Source: Deltaproteobacteria bacterium UBA796 (lineage in GTDB: Bacteria > Myxococcota_A > UBA796). Taken from it: 12,894 nucleotides of DNA. Location: contig DBIS01000099.1 of the NCBI GenBank assembly GCA_002296975.1, positions 695 to 13,588 on the forward strand. Reading direction: 5' to 3'. A model generated the notes under the pieces. That model was given only the letters and a program-made list of their open reading frames with translations, did not search any database and was not told the origin of the DNA. The position numbers and the translations under genes were made by a program. Numbering within the stretch: the first letter of the stretch is position 1; each line of letters begins with the position of its first letter. Positions 6,222 through 12,758 of the stretch are shown in pieces.

Positions 6222-7550
6222 ATGGCATTCGGCGTAGGCGGTATCGTTTCCGGTATGGACACCGGGGCCATGGTTGATGCGATGGTTGGTGTTTACTCTC
6301 TGCCACAAAGGGGCCTAGAGCAAGACGTCAAGGAAACCGAAAAGAAGAAAGAGGCGGTCGCGGGCATTATCAAGCGTCTCGATACACTCGATGGAGCCAT
6401 CGAAGCCATCGAGGATGCCGATGACTTCAAGGTCTACAAGGCCGATTATGAAGAGACCAGCGCCTTCGAGGTAAGCACGGAAAATGGCGCCATACCTGGT
6501 ACTTACACCATCCAGGTCAACACCCTCGCCACCACCGAGTTGGAGATAAGCCAAGGATTCGATGACAAGTCATCCACGGATGTCATCGCGGAAGGGACGC
6601 TCACAATAAGTTACGCAGGTACAGAGACAGATGTCGAGATTGATGGAACCAACAGCTCCCTCACCAAGCTCGCCGAATTGCTGAATGAGGTCGATGGAAT
6701 CAGTGCCTATGTGCTCGATACTGGCGCATCCTCAGACCAATACAAGTTGGTTGTGCAGGGTGAAGATACCGGCTCGGACAACACCATTAGCTTTGATACA
6801 TCAGGGCTCACAGGCGCTGGCACCGTGCCTTCGTTTACCGAGCAACGGGCCGCTGGGGATGCCGAAGTCGAGATTAACGGGATTACCGTTATCGACTCGG
6901 ACAACTCATTCAGTACTGCCGTTCCAGGTTTAGACATAGAGGTTTTTCAGACGACATCGAGTGCAGAAAACATCACGGTGAGTCTTGATGATGAGAAAAT
7001 CGAGGCAAATGTCCAAGAGATCTTCGATGCGTACAATGATGTGGTCAAGTTTGTTAACCAAAATCAGGTTTACAACTCTGATTTAAAGATAAAAGGCCCA
7101 TTGGTGGGTGAGACGACTGTTCAGCGAGTACTGCGCCGAATGCAGACCATCGTGTCTACTGAATATAGTACAGGAGACGACATCAACGGCCTGTCCCTGA
7201 TGGGGATTAAGACTGGGTCTGATGGTACGGTGTCCATCGAATCCTCAGAATTTGGTGACGCTCTCGAGACTTATCTTGACGACGTTGTGGCGATGTTTAC
7301 AGCCGATGATGGCTTCTCTGCAGAGATGCGCACGCAGGTTGATACCTATACCGACTCAACCGATGGCACGCTTGAGAGCATGAAGGACTCCCTCGAGAGT
7401 CGAATCAACGACCTCAAGGACTCCGTCGCAGCATATGACTATCGAATCACCCGATATGAGGAACGCCTTCGCGCTCAGTTTGTTTCTATGGAGCAACTCC
7501 TGAGTGGAATGCAAGGAACCTCAAACTTTATGGCGTCGTATCTGGGCTAG
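6222..7550 (+). CDS. fliD: Flagellar filament cap protein FliD
   Basis: FliD (HAP2) caps the growing filament and folds incoming flagellin subunits at its tip. This 442-residue protein is of usual size. The FliD N-terminal region starts GVGGIVSGMDTGAMVDAM with the SG(L/M)DT signature, followed by a coiled segment to about residue 60 (KETEKKKEAVAGIIKRLDTLDGAI). A beta-rich middle includes GTYTIQVNTLATTE and GDAEVEINGITV. The C-terminal FliD region (about 235-442) includes INGLSLMGIKTGSDGTV and ends with a coiled tail, RITRYEERLRAQFVSMEQLL and MASYLG. GGAGGA (6212-6217) supports the ATG. It is followed 47 nt later by fliS, the common fliD-fliS arrangement. No separate promoter is obvious, so it may depend on readthrough from flagellin 6. 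Confidence 0.96.
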   Translation: MAFGVGGIVSGMDTGAMVDAMVGVYSLPQRGLEQDVKETEKKKEAVAGIIKRLDTLDGAIEAIEDADDFKVYKADYEETSAFEVSTENGAIPGTYTIQVNTLATTELEISQGFDDKSSTDVIAEGTLTISYAGTETDVEIDGTNSSLTKLAELLNEVDGISAYVLDTGASSDQYKLVVQGEDTGSDNTISFDTSGLTGAGTVPSFTEQRAAGDAEVEINGITVIDSDNSFSTAVPGLDIEVFQTTSSAENITVSLDDEKIEANVQEIFDAYNDVVKFVNQNQVYNSDLKIKGPLVGETTVQRVLRRMQTIVSTEYSTGDDINGLSLMGIKTGSDGTVSIESSEFGDALETYLDDVVAMFTADDGFSAEMRTQVDTYTDSTDGTLESMKDSLESRINDLKDSVAAYDYRITRYEERLRAQFVSMEQLLSGMQGTSNFMASYLG

Positions 7551-7597
7551 TAATTTAATCCACTGACCGCCGTGTCAGGCAATCAAAAGGAGGACGT

Positions 7598-7963
7598 ATG
7601 CGAGGAATAGCAGCCTACAAGTCCGTTTCACTAGAGTCTTCAGATCAGAGAAAACTGGTCGTCATGTGTTTTGAGGCGCTGATTCGCCGTCAAAGGGCGG
7701 CCATGCGCTCATTTGAAGAGAAAAAGTTCCTTGAGGGCGTGGAGCATGTTCGTATTGCACGGGAGATTTTCAGCGAGCTGTTGATCGGTCTCGATCCAGA
7801 TGCGGCGCCAGATATGGCTACAAATTTGGCCAGCCTTTACCAGTATTGTCTTCGCGAATTGACCCTGGCGGGCCATGAGTCAACCTCGGAGCATATTCTC
7901 ACATCATTGAAGGTGACCGAAGAGCTTTATATGGGCTTCAAGTCCGCATTTTCGTCGGATTGA
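7598..7963 (+). CDS. fliS: Flagellin export chaperone FliS
   Basis: FliS binds the disordered C-terminal D0 of flagellin in the cytoplasm, prevents premature polymerisation and aids export. The protein has 121 residues, normal for the family, and is all-helical. Recognisable features are the N-terminal AYKSVSLESSDQRKLVVMCFEALIRR (family pattern Y-x-x-x-x-V-x-T-A-S-P-x-x-L-I-x-M-L-Y-D-G-A) and NLASLYQYCLRELTLA (family pattern NL-x-x-LYDYM-x-x-x-L-x-x-A). The usual YDGA reads CFEA here. AAAAGGAGGA just upstream is the strongest ribosome binding site in the window. It follows fliD by 47 nt, and the next gene starts immediately after its stop. Confidence 0.92.
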   Translation: MRGIAAYKSVSLESSDQRKLVVMCFEALIRRQRAAMRSFEEKKFLEGVEHVRIAREIFSELLIGLDPDAAPDMATNLASLYQYCLRELTLAGHESTSEHILTSLKVTEELYMGFKSAFSSD

Positions 7964-7966
7964 GTG

Positions 7967-8269
7967 ATGTTTCCTGACCTCTGTAATGCCCTAGATGCCA
8001 TTGCTACGTCGGTTTCGGCCGGTGAGGACTTTGATGCGGCCGCTGCCGATGAGTTGATGGCCAAAATCCAGCGCGCAGTGCCGATGTTGGAGAGGGAGGA
8101 GGTGGTTTTGCTGCAGGCCAAGCTTCACGCGACCATGGATCAAGTTGCCAAAGCCCAAACTCAAGTGACAAAAACCTTGGGTGAGATTCAGGGTGGGCGC
8201 CGCGGCTTGAAAGGCTACGACCACATCAAGGGTCATAAAACCCAGCAACGACTGTACCGCCAAGCCTAA
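7967..8269 (+). CDS. Small FliT/FlgN-like flagellar chaperone candidate
   Basis: A protein of about 100 residues, with a GTG at 7964 and an ATG at 7967 immediately after the fliS stop (TGA-GTG-ATG), so translation is probably coupled to fliS. It is predicted helical: an N-terminal helix (PDLCNALDAIATSVSAG), an acidic Ala-rich segment, a long amphipathic coiled-coil-like helix (about 45-80), then a basic C-terminal tail (GGRRGLKGYDHIKGHKTQQR). There is no signal peptide or membrane segment, so it is cytoplasmic. Size, helical make-up and position after fliS are those of FliT- or FlgN-type export chaperones. I do not recognise a diagnostic motif, so this is inference from context. It could equally be a lineage-specific regulator of the cap/filament genes. 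Confidence 0.75.
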   Translation: MFPDLCNALDAIATSVSAGEDFDAAAADELMAKIQRAVPMLEREEVVLLQAKLHATMDQVAKAQTQVTKTLGEIQGGRRGLKGYDHIKGHKTQQRLYRQA

Positions 8270-8281
8270 AGCCCATTCGGC

Positions 8282-8308
8282 TCAAGAAGCATAAGGTCTG
8301 TCCGATGG
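8282..8308 (+). promoter_or_regulatory. Sigma-28-like promoter candidate for the exported pair
   Basis: TCAAGAAG (8282-8289), an 11-base spacer, then TCCGATGG (8301-8308). The -10 has the CCGAT core with the same spacer as the flagellin 4 and fliF promoters, and it lies about 40 nt ahead of the GTG start. It would place the two uncharacterised downstream genes in the motility regulon. Confidence 0.45.
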
Positions 8309-8348
8309 GGGAGTCGACTGAGCCCTATATTGGGCCTGGAGGCTGCCT

Positions 8349-9104
8349 GTGTTCTTGCGTATATTCGTCGCACTGCTGTTGATGTCAGGCCCGATTTCGG
8401 GTGTGGCGGTGGCCCAAGAGAAAGGCGAGACCGCGTCGTCTAAAAAGAAATCGACCAAGTCGAAGAAAGCGAAGAAAGCGAAGAAAGTGAAGAAGGCGAA
8501 GAAGCCCAAGGCTAAAAAAGAAAAGCCAAAAAAAGTCCGCCCGGACTACGACGCATTTTCTGAGAGTGCAGTTGGGTTTCGAGGGGTGGGTGAGATTTGG
8601 CAAGAGTCCGCGATTGTGATGGTTCACCGGTCCAGTCGTTTTGGTGGGACTGGTTTTTTTGCAACCTCCGTTACCCCAGTTTTTGGTCTTGAGTTTGAAC
8701 TCGGCTACAATCGTATGGTGGGAAAAGCAATCGACCCAAAAACAAACCAATCGACTGGTGCTCAGGCAACACTTGAGATGGTGCCTGTCTCAATGGATGT
8801 CACTGTTCGTTCTGCAGGGCCGAGAAGCGAAGTATTTTTTGGTATGGGCCCAGCATTTGTGGGATTTAATGACCGCAGTCCGACCGGCGCCATTTCCGGC
8901 ATGAAAATCGGCCTGGACATGCGGCTCGGTGTCCGGATTCACACCCGATTTCTTCAAGAGACCATGCGTCCAGGTGGCGGTGGTTTTCGCCGAATGGATG
9001 TGGAGATGATGCTCGGGCGTCGTCAGCATCATGCTTTTGGTATTGGGTCTGGATTGGACTTGTCAGCGTGGCGTGTCGGTGGGGGACTGGTTTGCAGGCT
9101 TTAA
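8349..9104 (+). CDS. Exported Lys-repeat protein with probable beta-barrel
   Basis: I do not recognise this 251-residue protein. GTG start, with GGAGG at 8338-8342, six bases upstream. Residues 1-22 are a signal peptide ending AVA before Gln23. Residues 25-62 are a strongly basic low-complexity linker with 21 lysines, including a KKA/KKV/KKP repeat. The rest (about 70-251) alternates short hydrophobic and aromatic strands with Gly/Asn-rich turns (for example GTGFFATSVTPVF, LEFELGYNRMVG, SEVFFGMGPAFVGF, WRVGGGLVCRL), as in small OmpA/OmpW-like outer-membrane barrels. The basic linker would then lie in the periplasm, possibly touching peptidoglycan or other anionic polymers. It overlaps the next gene, so the two are co-translated. 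Its place between fliS and flgB suggests a motility or envelope role, which is unproven. Confidence 0.8.
   Translation: MFLRIFVALLLMSGPISGVAVAQEKGETASSKKKSTKSKKAKKAKKVKKAKKPKAKKEKPKKVRPDYDAFSESAVGFRGVGEIWQESAIVMVHRSSRFGGTGFFATSVTPVFGLEFELGYNRMVGKAIDPKTNQSTGAQATLEMVPVSMDVTVRSAGPRSEVFFGMGPAFVGFNDRSPTGAISGMKIGLDMRLGVRIHTRFLQETMRPGGGGFRRMDVEMMLGRRQHHAFGIGSGLDLSAWRVGGGLVCRL
8463..8507 (+). repeat. 9-bp tandem repeat encoding KKA-type triplets
   Basis: Five in-frame 9-bp units, AAGAAAGCG twice, then AAGAAAGTG, AAGAAGGCG and AAGAAGCCC. They encode KKA, KKA, KKV, KKA, KKP (residues 39-53 of the exported protein). Such repeats can change unit number by slippage without breaking the frame. Confidence 0.8.
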
Positions 9105-11263
9105 TCAGAACAGTCTTGGTGTTGATGCTGTGTCTGCCTGGGGTGGCCGCAGCTGAGTCCATCGTCTTTCCAATCATCGACATCCATGTGGGTGATGGGG
9201 CGCGGGTGGAGCGGCACCCCACAGTGCGAGAGGGCATGGTCGAGCTCGTTATTCGAGGGTGCTACCAAGACTTGGGTGCAGTTCTCAACGGGCGAACCAA
9301 TCCTTATGTGAGTGGCATGGACTCCACATACAGCGGTTCAGGTGTTTGGATTGTGAAAGCCATGATGTCGCGTCAAGATATCGATATACGGGCCAAGATC
9401 GAAGACGGCAATCTGTTGATGGATGTCGTAGATGCCGTGGGTGCTGCGGTTGTGGGCGAGGCGGCTCAGCTTACGGTCCGATCGCTCGTGGAGGGAACAG
9501 CCACCACCAGCCCCAAAAATACCCGCTTTCCGCCGCTTATGTTTTTGCACGGGGCGGCGATGTCTCATGCGATGACGGCCAATGATTTTGTACCCCTGTT
9601 GCCAGCGCCTGCCTCGTTGCCGCGCTCCACATGGGCCGCCATAGACCGCGCCCGGCAAACCATGCTGAATGCCAAAACCAAGGTTTCGCTTGCCCGGGCT
9701 CGTTATGAGTTGGGTTGGCTATATTTGGAGAAGGGCTTCGATCGAGAGGCCCGTTATTATTTTGAGTTCTTGGCCAAAAACCCAGGCGCCGTTCCCGCGC
9801 GAGATGTGGCCTTGGCGCGGGCCCGGGCTGCGTTGGCCTGCAAGCACTGGGACCAAGCACGGGAGCGTTTGCGTGAGGCGTATCGTTACGGTGCCAGAGA
9901 GTCGGCGATTGTAGAGGGTTTTGGGGTGGTATCTTTGGCTACAGGTATTCCTGGCCGCAGCCTTACATCCCGTGTTTTGTCTCGTGTGACTGGAAGGCCT
10001 GAGGCCTTGTTACTTGCGGCCGAACTGCTCCAAAGAGATGGTTTTTACAGGGAGAGCCGCCCTTTGTTGGAGGCGTTGGCTGGTCGGGCCACAGGGCGAA
10101 CGGCGAGATTGATTGCGCTTCGCCTCGGAGACGCCAGAACACTAGATGGCGAATATACGGCGGCTGTACGGGCTTATCGGGAAGGGCCTAAGGCTTTGGG
10201 TCAGTTCCGAATCATGCTCGTCGAGCTGCTCGAGAAGGGCCCCAGTGAGTGGGCCGCTGCAGTGCCGCGCTTCAACCAAATGGGACGAAGCGATGGTGAG
10301 GTAGGCGCGGAGGCTTTGTATGTGCTCGCTCAGTTAGACAGCATGATGGGCAGTCAAGTTGATGCCATCTCAGATTTGTCGAAGATGATTCGTAATCATC
10401 GTCGAGTCGCGCAACGGTCGGATGTCCCAGAAAAGCTTTGGTCGATTTACAAAGAGCGTCAGTCCAGATTGATTGGTGCTGAAAAGTGGTTTGATGTGGC
10501 AGCGCTACATGAGGGTGCTTGGCATCCGATCGTGCGCAGAGCGGTAGACGACCATGAGCTATTGATGGGTATCTCCCGGGCGTATGAGGAGATCGGTTTG
10601 CCCTCAAAAGCACTACAGGTCACCTTGGCTGTGTACCCGATGATGCTTAAAGCGGGCAAAGAGGACGACAAGCTCATTCTGGATTTGGCCCGCCTGTATG
10701 GTGAGACGGGAAACCCCAAAGAAGGTTTACGGACTCTGCGCTATTTAAATAGTAAAAAGTCCAAAAGCACGGATGGTGCGGTCGCCATGCTTCGGGCTTC
10801 GTTGCTGGAGAAGTCCGGCAATATGGAGGGTGCGCAAGCGGCCTTAAAGCGCGCTGCCAAGGTTCCCGAATATCGAGATGAGGCCAATGTTTATCTTGCG
10901 AGGATTGACGCCGAGGCAGGCCGTTGTCGCCAAGCGGCGTCGGTACTTTGGAGCAAACTGATCACGCCAGAAGGTCAAAAGAAGTTCGTTCATCCACGCC
11001 CGTACCTGGCGCTCGCTCGTTGTATGGCTGCGAAGGGGGAGGGGGAAATGGCTGCGACTGCGGCCCGTCTCGCCTCAGCGCGTACAGACTCCGAAGAGGA
11101 GAGTCGTTACGCCGAATATATCGCTGCCTCGGCTCGGCAATTCCCTGAGTCGGAAGATGTTGAGGGCCTTGGGTCCGGTGGTGGCATTTGGGCCGCGTTG
11201 TCTGAAGACCACAAAGCAGGCCTGGAGCTGAGTGAGGCCATCGAGAAGCGAAAGCAGCCCTAA
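9068..11263 (+). CDS. Exported TPR-type repeat protein
   Basis: A 731-residue protein not recognised as any standard flagellar component. Its start overlaps the preceding gene: GTG at 9068 (37-nt overlap), or TTG at 9092 with GGGGG just upstream. The TTG start would give a cleaner signal peptide (hydrophobic core LIRTVLVLMLCLPGVAAA, cleavage before Glu-Ser). Residues 30-150 look beta-rich, with a loose resemblance to envelope-binding domains of the AMIN kind (weak). From about 205 to 300 and again from about 500 to 670 there are degenerate TPR-like helical pairs, such as ARYELGWLYLEKGFDREARYYF, RAYEEIGLPSKALQ and LARLYGETGNPKEGLRTLRYL. Such proteins usually scaffold periplasmic or outer-membrane complexes. 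A terminator follows at 11285-11309, and flgB is about 145 nt downstream. It probably works with the co-encoded barrel protein. Confidence 0.85.
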   Translation: MACRWGTGLQALIRTVLVLMLCLPGVAAAESIVFPIIDIHVGDGARVERHPTVREGMVELVIRGCYQDLGAVLNGRTNPYVSGMDSTYSGSGVWIVKAMMSRQDIDIRAKIEDGNLLMDVVDAVGAAVVGEAAQLTVRSLVEGTATTSPKNTRFPPLMFLHGAAMSHAMTANDFVPLLPAPASLPRSTWAAIDRARQTMLNAKTKVSLARARYELGWLYLEKGFDREARYYFEFLAKNPGAVPARDVALARARAALACKHWDQARERLREAYRYGARESAIVEGFGVVSLATGIPGRSLTSRVLSRVTGRPEALLLAAELLQRDGFYRESRPLLEALAGRATGRTARLIALRLGDARTLDGEYTAAVRAYREGPKALGQFRIMLVELLEKGPSEWAAAVPRFNQMGRSDGEVGAEALYVLAQLDSMMGSQVDAISDLSKMIRNHRRVAQRSDVPEKLWSIYKERQSRLIGAEKWFDVAALHEGAWHPIVRRAVDDHELLMGISRAYEEIGLPSKALQVTLAVYPMMLKAGKEDDKLILDLARLYGETGNPKEGLRTLRYLNSKKSKSTDGAVAMLRASLLEKSGNMEGAQAALKRAAKVPEYRDEANVYLARIDAEAGRCRQAASVLWSKLITPEGQKKFVHPRPYLALARCMAAKGEGEMAATAARLASARTDSEEESRYAEYIAASARQFPESEDVEGLGSGGGIWAALSEDHKAGLELSEAIEKRKQP

Positions 11264-11284
11264 GTTTGGTGTGTTTGTTCGAGT

Positions 11285-11309
11285 AAGGCCCCTAGCGAGG
11301 GGCCTTTTT
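11285..11309 (+). terminator. Rho-independent terminator after the TPR gene
   Basis: AAGGCCCCT (11285-11293) pairs perfectly with AGGGGCCTT (11298-11306) around a 4-base AGCG loop. The T-run spans 11305-11309. It ends the exported-pair operon and insulates flgB. Confidence 0.88.
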
Positions 11310-11342
11310 CTGTTTGGTTCCGAAAAAAGTTGTTCTTTTTCC

Positions 11343-11369
11343 TTAAGGGAATGGCTTTGCGACCGAATG
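11343..11369 (+). promoter_or_regulatory. Possible sigma-28-like promoter of flgBC-fliE
   Basis: TTAAGGGA (11343-11350), an 11-base spacer, then ACCGAATG (11362-11369). It keeps the spacer and CCGA of the other candidates but is a weaker match. No clear sigma-54 pattern (TGGCAC-N5-TTGCW) was found between the terminator and the start codon. Confidence 0.3.
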
Positions 11370-11409
11370 AGTGATCGACACGTGGGGGCAATGCTCCCAG
11401 GAGGCAGTG

Positions 11410-11820
11410 ATGAGCAGCTTATTTGATGGTCTACATCATGGTTTGGGTCGGGTCTTAGACCTTCGGATGGCGCAGCATACGTTGACCGCATCCAATCTCG
11501 CCAATGCTGACACGCCTGGCTACAAAGCCAAGTTTATTCCTTTTGATAAGGTCTTAGGTGAGGCGGTAAACCACCGCTCTTCGCCCAAGATGAGAGCCAC
11601 TCACGCCATGCACAACGCAGGGTTTGATGCGAACGTCTCCGACCCCAGTGTCGAAGAGATCACGCCAGCACCGTGGGCTGCAGATGGCAATTCGGTAGAC
11701 CCTGAACGTGAGGCGGTTCGTCTCAAGGAAAATTCATTATTGTTCAGTGGGGTCAGTCGAGGCCTCGGGCGTCGCATGGCATTACTTAAATTCGCTGCCA
11801 GTAATGGCGAGCGTGGTTGA
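11410..11820 (+). CDS. flgB: Flagellar proximal rod protein FlgB
   Basis: FlgB is one of the proximal rod subunits that sit on the MS ring/FliE and cross the periplasm. It is exported by the flagellar type III system without a cleaved signal. The frame is open from 11371, but the ATG at 11410 is preferred because of AGGAGG (11399-11404) five bases upstream and because it gives a normal 136-residue protein. The N-terminal rod signature is NLANADTPGYKAKF (about residues 33-46). The C-terminal block DGNSVDPEREAVRLKENSLL with LLKFA is typical of FlgB. flgC follows after 14 nt. It is probably the first gene of a flgB-flgC-fliE operon. Confidence 0.96.
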   Translation: MSSLFDGLHHGLGRVLDLRMAQHTLTASNLANADTPGYKAKFIPFDKVLGEAVNHRSSPKMRATHAMHNAGFDANVSDPSVEEITPAPWAADGNSVDPEREAVRLKENSLLFSGVSRGLGRRMALLKFAASNGERG

Positions 11821-11834
11821 TTGAGGAGGGTTCA

Positions 11835-12257
11835 ATGAGTCTTTTAGATACTTTACAAATTTCCGCCAGTGGCCTGACAGCGCAGCGTTTACGCTTGCAG
11901 ACGGTCGCGTCAAATATGGCCAATGCGCGCACAACGCGAACCGCTGAAGGTGGTCCGTACAAAAAGCAGATGGCGGTCTTTCAGGCGGTCAGTCAGGACC
12001 CTTTTGGAAGCGACTTGGGTCGGGCTATGTCTTCGGTCTCAGTGGCTGGCGTAATAGAGAGTGACGACCCACCTGTGATGGTCCACGACCCCGGTCATCC
12101 AGACGCTGATGCCGATGGCTATGTTGCATATCCAAATGTGAACATTCTCGAAGAGATGGTCGATTTAATGACCACCACACGCACATACGAAGCCAACGCG
12201 AATGTACTTGAGATGACCGATATGATGGCCAATACCGCACTTGAAATTGGGAGATAA
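11835..12257 (+). CDS. flgC: Flagellar proximal rod protein FlgC
   Basis: FlgC assembles with FlgB and FlgF into the proximal rod. 140 residues, normal for the family. The ATG at 11835 is chosen over an upstream in-frame start because GAGGAGGG (11823-11830) precedes it and because MSLLDTLQISASGLTAQRLR aligns with the usual N-terminus. The rod motif appears in the variant form VASNMANARTTRTAEGGPYKKQ. The C-terminal block HPDADADGYVAYPNVNILEE and the following MVDLMTTTRTYEANANVL is diagnostic. The gene sits 14 nt after flgB and 6 nt before fliE, consistent with one transcript. Confidence 0.97.
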   Translation: MSLLDTLQISASGLTAQRLRLQTVASNMANARTTRTAEGGPYKKQMAVFQAVSQDPFGSDLGRAMSSVSVAGVIESDDPPVMVHDPGHPDADADGYVAYPNVNILEEMVDLMTTTRTYEANANVLEMTDMMANTALEIGR

Positions 12258-12263
12258 TAGATC

Positions 12264-12578
12264 ATGAATATTACCAGTATAGGCGCACCGAAGATTGCAA
12301 TATCATCACCCAAAATGGGTGAAGGCATGAGTGGAGTGGGTGGAGGGGCAGGCCCCAAAGCAAGCTTTGCCGACAAGTTGGCCAATGTGGTTGATGGGGT
12401 CAGTGACAAGCAGATCACAGCAGACGACAAACTTGCCCAGCTCGCGAGTGGTGAAAATGTAGACCTGCATGGCACCATGATCGCCATGGAGGAGGCGGAA
12501 ATCACCCTTAGGACCATGACTGCAGTGCGGGACAAGGTGGTCGGTGCCTACCAGGAGATAATGAACATGTCTATCTGA
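12264..12578 (+). CDS. fliE: MS ring-rod junction protein FliE
   Basis: FliE is the small adaptor between the FliF MS ring and the proximal rod and an early substrate of the flagellar export gate. 104 residues, normal for the family. The N-terminal 40 residues are Gly/Ser/Ala-rich and variable. The C-terminal two thirds carry the family pattern: FADKLANVVDGVSDKQ, then GENVDLHGTMIAMEEAEITL and TMTAVRDKVVGAYQEIMNM, matching the usual VRNKVVDAYQEIMRMQV ending. It starts 6 nt after flgC, with GGGAG upstream. A strong terminator follows, so fliF is not simply its co-transcribed neighbour. Confidence 0.96.
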   Translation: MNITSIGAPKIAISSPKMGEGMSGVGGGAGPKASFADKLANVVDGVSDKQITADDKLAQLASGENVDLHGTMIAMEEAEITLRTMTAVRDKVVGAYQEIMNMSI

Positions 12579-12600
12579 CGTTTTCGTCGATGAGTATTTG

Positions 12601-12638
12601 GAGGTGGGCCCCTATTTGGGGTCCGCCTCTTTTTTTTT
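12601..12638 (+). terminator. Strong terminator between fliE and fliF
   Basis: GAGGTGGGCCCC (12601-12612) pairs with GGGGTCCGCCTC (12618-12629) over 12 positions with two wobbles and a 5-base loop. Nine Ts (12630-12638) follow. This is among the most convincing terminators in the window. Confidence 0.9.
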
Positions 12639-12703
12639 GACTAAAAAAAATCACCTTCAAACCTGGTATATTTATTTTTTTTATAAAAATATGGTCTCTG
12701 CGC

Positions 12704-12730
12704 TAAAGCGATGGAAGAACTGACCGATGG
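12704..12730 (+). promoter_or_regulatory. Sigma-28-like promoter of fliF
   Basis: TAAAGCGA (12704-12711), exactly 11 bases, then ACCGATGG (12723-12730). The -35 TAAAG and -10 CCGAT match the FliA consensus. The expected transcript start (about 12737) leaves a 20-nt leader with the Shine-Dalgarno AGGGGAG (12745-12751). A very AT-rich stretch lies just upstream (about 12639-12690). Confidence 0.6.
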
Positions 12731-12758
12731 GGCGGTGAATCCCCAGGGGAGCAGAGCA

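Noticed and set aside
8385..8750. Antisense open frame of 121 codons under the Lys-repeat gene
   Set aside because: It is a reverse-strand shadow of the AAG/AAA-rich repeat (Leu/Phe/Arg low complexity), with no ribosome site or family resemblance.
9537..9860. Antisense and alternative-frame open frames within the TPR gene
   Set aside because: Pro/Arg/His-rich composition of a kind expected from off-frame reading of a GC-moderate gene; the + frame shows a signal peptide and TPR helices.
11232..11426. Short + strand open frame between the TPR gene and flgB
   Set aside because: It covers the terminator at 11285-11309 and overlaps the flgB ribosome site and start, with no recognisable product.
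12711..12713. ATG at 12711 as the fliF start
   Set aside because: It is in frame but overlaps the -35 element, would lie upstream of the predicted transcript start, and has no Shine-Dalgarno. GTG 12759 has AGGGGAG at ideal spacing.
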